64,000 nucleotides of DNA. Origin: Microcebus murinus. Taxonomy: Eukaryota > Chordata > Mammalia > Primates > Cheirogaleidae. Below the pieces are notes generated by a model. The model searched no databases. It saw only the letters and a list, made by a program, of their open reading frames with translations, and was not told the DNA's origin. The stretch spans positions 17,656,501-17,720,500 of the forward strand of contig NC_134113.1 of assembly GCF_040939455.1 (NCBI RefSeq). Direction: 5' to 3'. Numbering within the stretch: position 1 is the stretch's first letter; every line of letters starts with the position of its first letter. The position numbers were made by a program, and so were the translations under genes. This document shows positions 63,715-64,000 of this stretch, in pieces.

Positions 63715-64000
63715 CAGCACCCCACTTCCGCCGGGGTCACGTGCCCGCGCCGGCGTCCCTCCGCTTTCCAGTCCGGCTCGGCCCCCTGCTCCTGTACTTT
63801 CCGTCCGGCCCTCTCGCAGTCCACTCCGGCTCCTGAGCGAATTAATGCCCGCCCTCTGACCGGCGATCCACATCTGTGCACCTCGCGGTACGGTGTCTCT
63901 CTGGGCGCGGCTAAAGGGGCAGTGGGTAGCGCAGTTCCTCTCCTGGAGATTGGAGAGGCGTCGGGGAACCGCCGGTGTCGCCCTTCTGCTTGCTCAGCAA
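63715..64000 (+). promoter_or_regulatory. Second CpG island, probably the promoter of the neighbouring gene (C12orf73/BRAWNIN by synteny)
   Basis: From about 63,715 to the window edge the sequence is GC-rich with many CpGs, carrying CACTTCCGCC at 63723-63732 and CACGTG at 63738-63743. It lies about 9.8 kb from the TDG start. From memory, the next human gene beyond the TDG start is C12orf73, transcribed away from TDG at a similar distance, so transcription here would run rightward. No coding exon or splice donor can be assigned inside the window. The island is clear; the gene name is inference. Confidence 0.55.

Overview
The window is nuclear DNA of a primate, most likely a strepsirrhine of the lemur type. 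Genes are split into small exons with GT-AG introns, promoters lie in CpG islands, and the ground is packed with dimeric Alu elements. The Alu consensus here (right-arm text of the type GTGAGTGCCGTGGCGTCAGC, and an insert with a TATATA linker before GGCCAACTAA) is the lemur form, not that of human. The L1 3' ends (CATATTATGGGGGTACAAAT) also fit a strepsirrhine lineage. Species assignment is inference.

Two complete protein-coding genes can be read exon by exon. GLT8D2, a GT8-family type II membrane glycosyltransferase, is on the + strand from the initiator exon at 13.5 kb to the stop codon at 34.0 kb: nine coding exons, 349 codons, every junction in phase. TDG, thymine-DNA glycosylase, is on the - strand from the initiator exon at 54.0 kb to the stop codon at 36.7 kb: ten coding exons, 411 codons, intact catalytic residues. 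The two genes converge, and their probable poly(A) signals are only about 155 bases apart. This matches the human 12q23.3 order (TDG, GLT8D2 tail to tail) in inverted orientation.

Region by region: 1-13.5 kb is 5' flank or non-coding intron of GLT8D2, filled with old L1, L2, MIR and Alu copies. At 13.6-14.5 kb an antisense histone H3.3 processed pseudogene sits just behind the first coding exon. 13.5-34 kb is the body of GLT8D2. 34.0-36.7 kb holds the two 3' UTRs. 36.7-54.0 kb is TDG. 53.65-54.36 kb is the TDG CpG-island promoter with E-box, AP-1 and CRE sites. 54.4-63.6 kb is intergenic and contains a deep nest of transposons (L1 broken by Alus, a Tigger/MER2 element, a small hAT element and a probable solo LTR). 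63.7-64.0 kb is the start of a second CpG island. By synteny it probably belongs to the next gene (C12orf73/BRAWNIN, running rightward), but no coding sequence of that gene is in the window.

I found no CRISPR, operon, phage or other unusual system. The most interesting items are the nested transposons, the young Alu subfamily, the lineage hAT element with an 8-bp target duplication, the H3.3 retrocopy beside the GLT8D2 start exon, and the motif pair shared by the two CpG islands. Family names for old repeats are from memory of consensus sequences and were not checked by a search.
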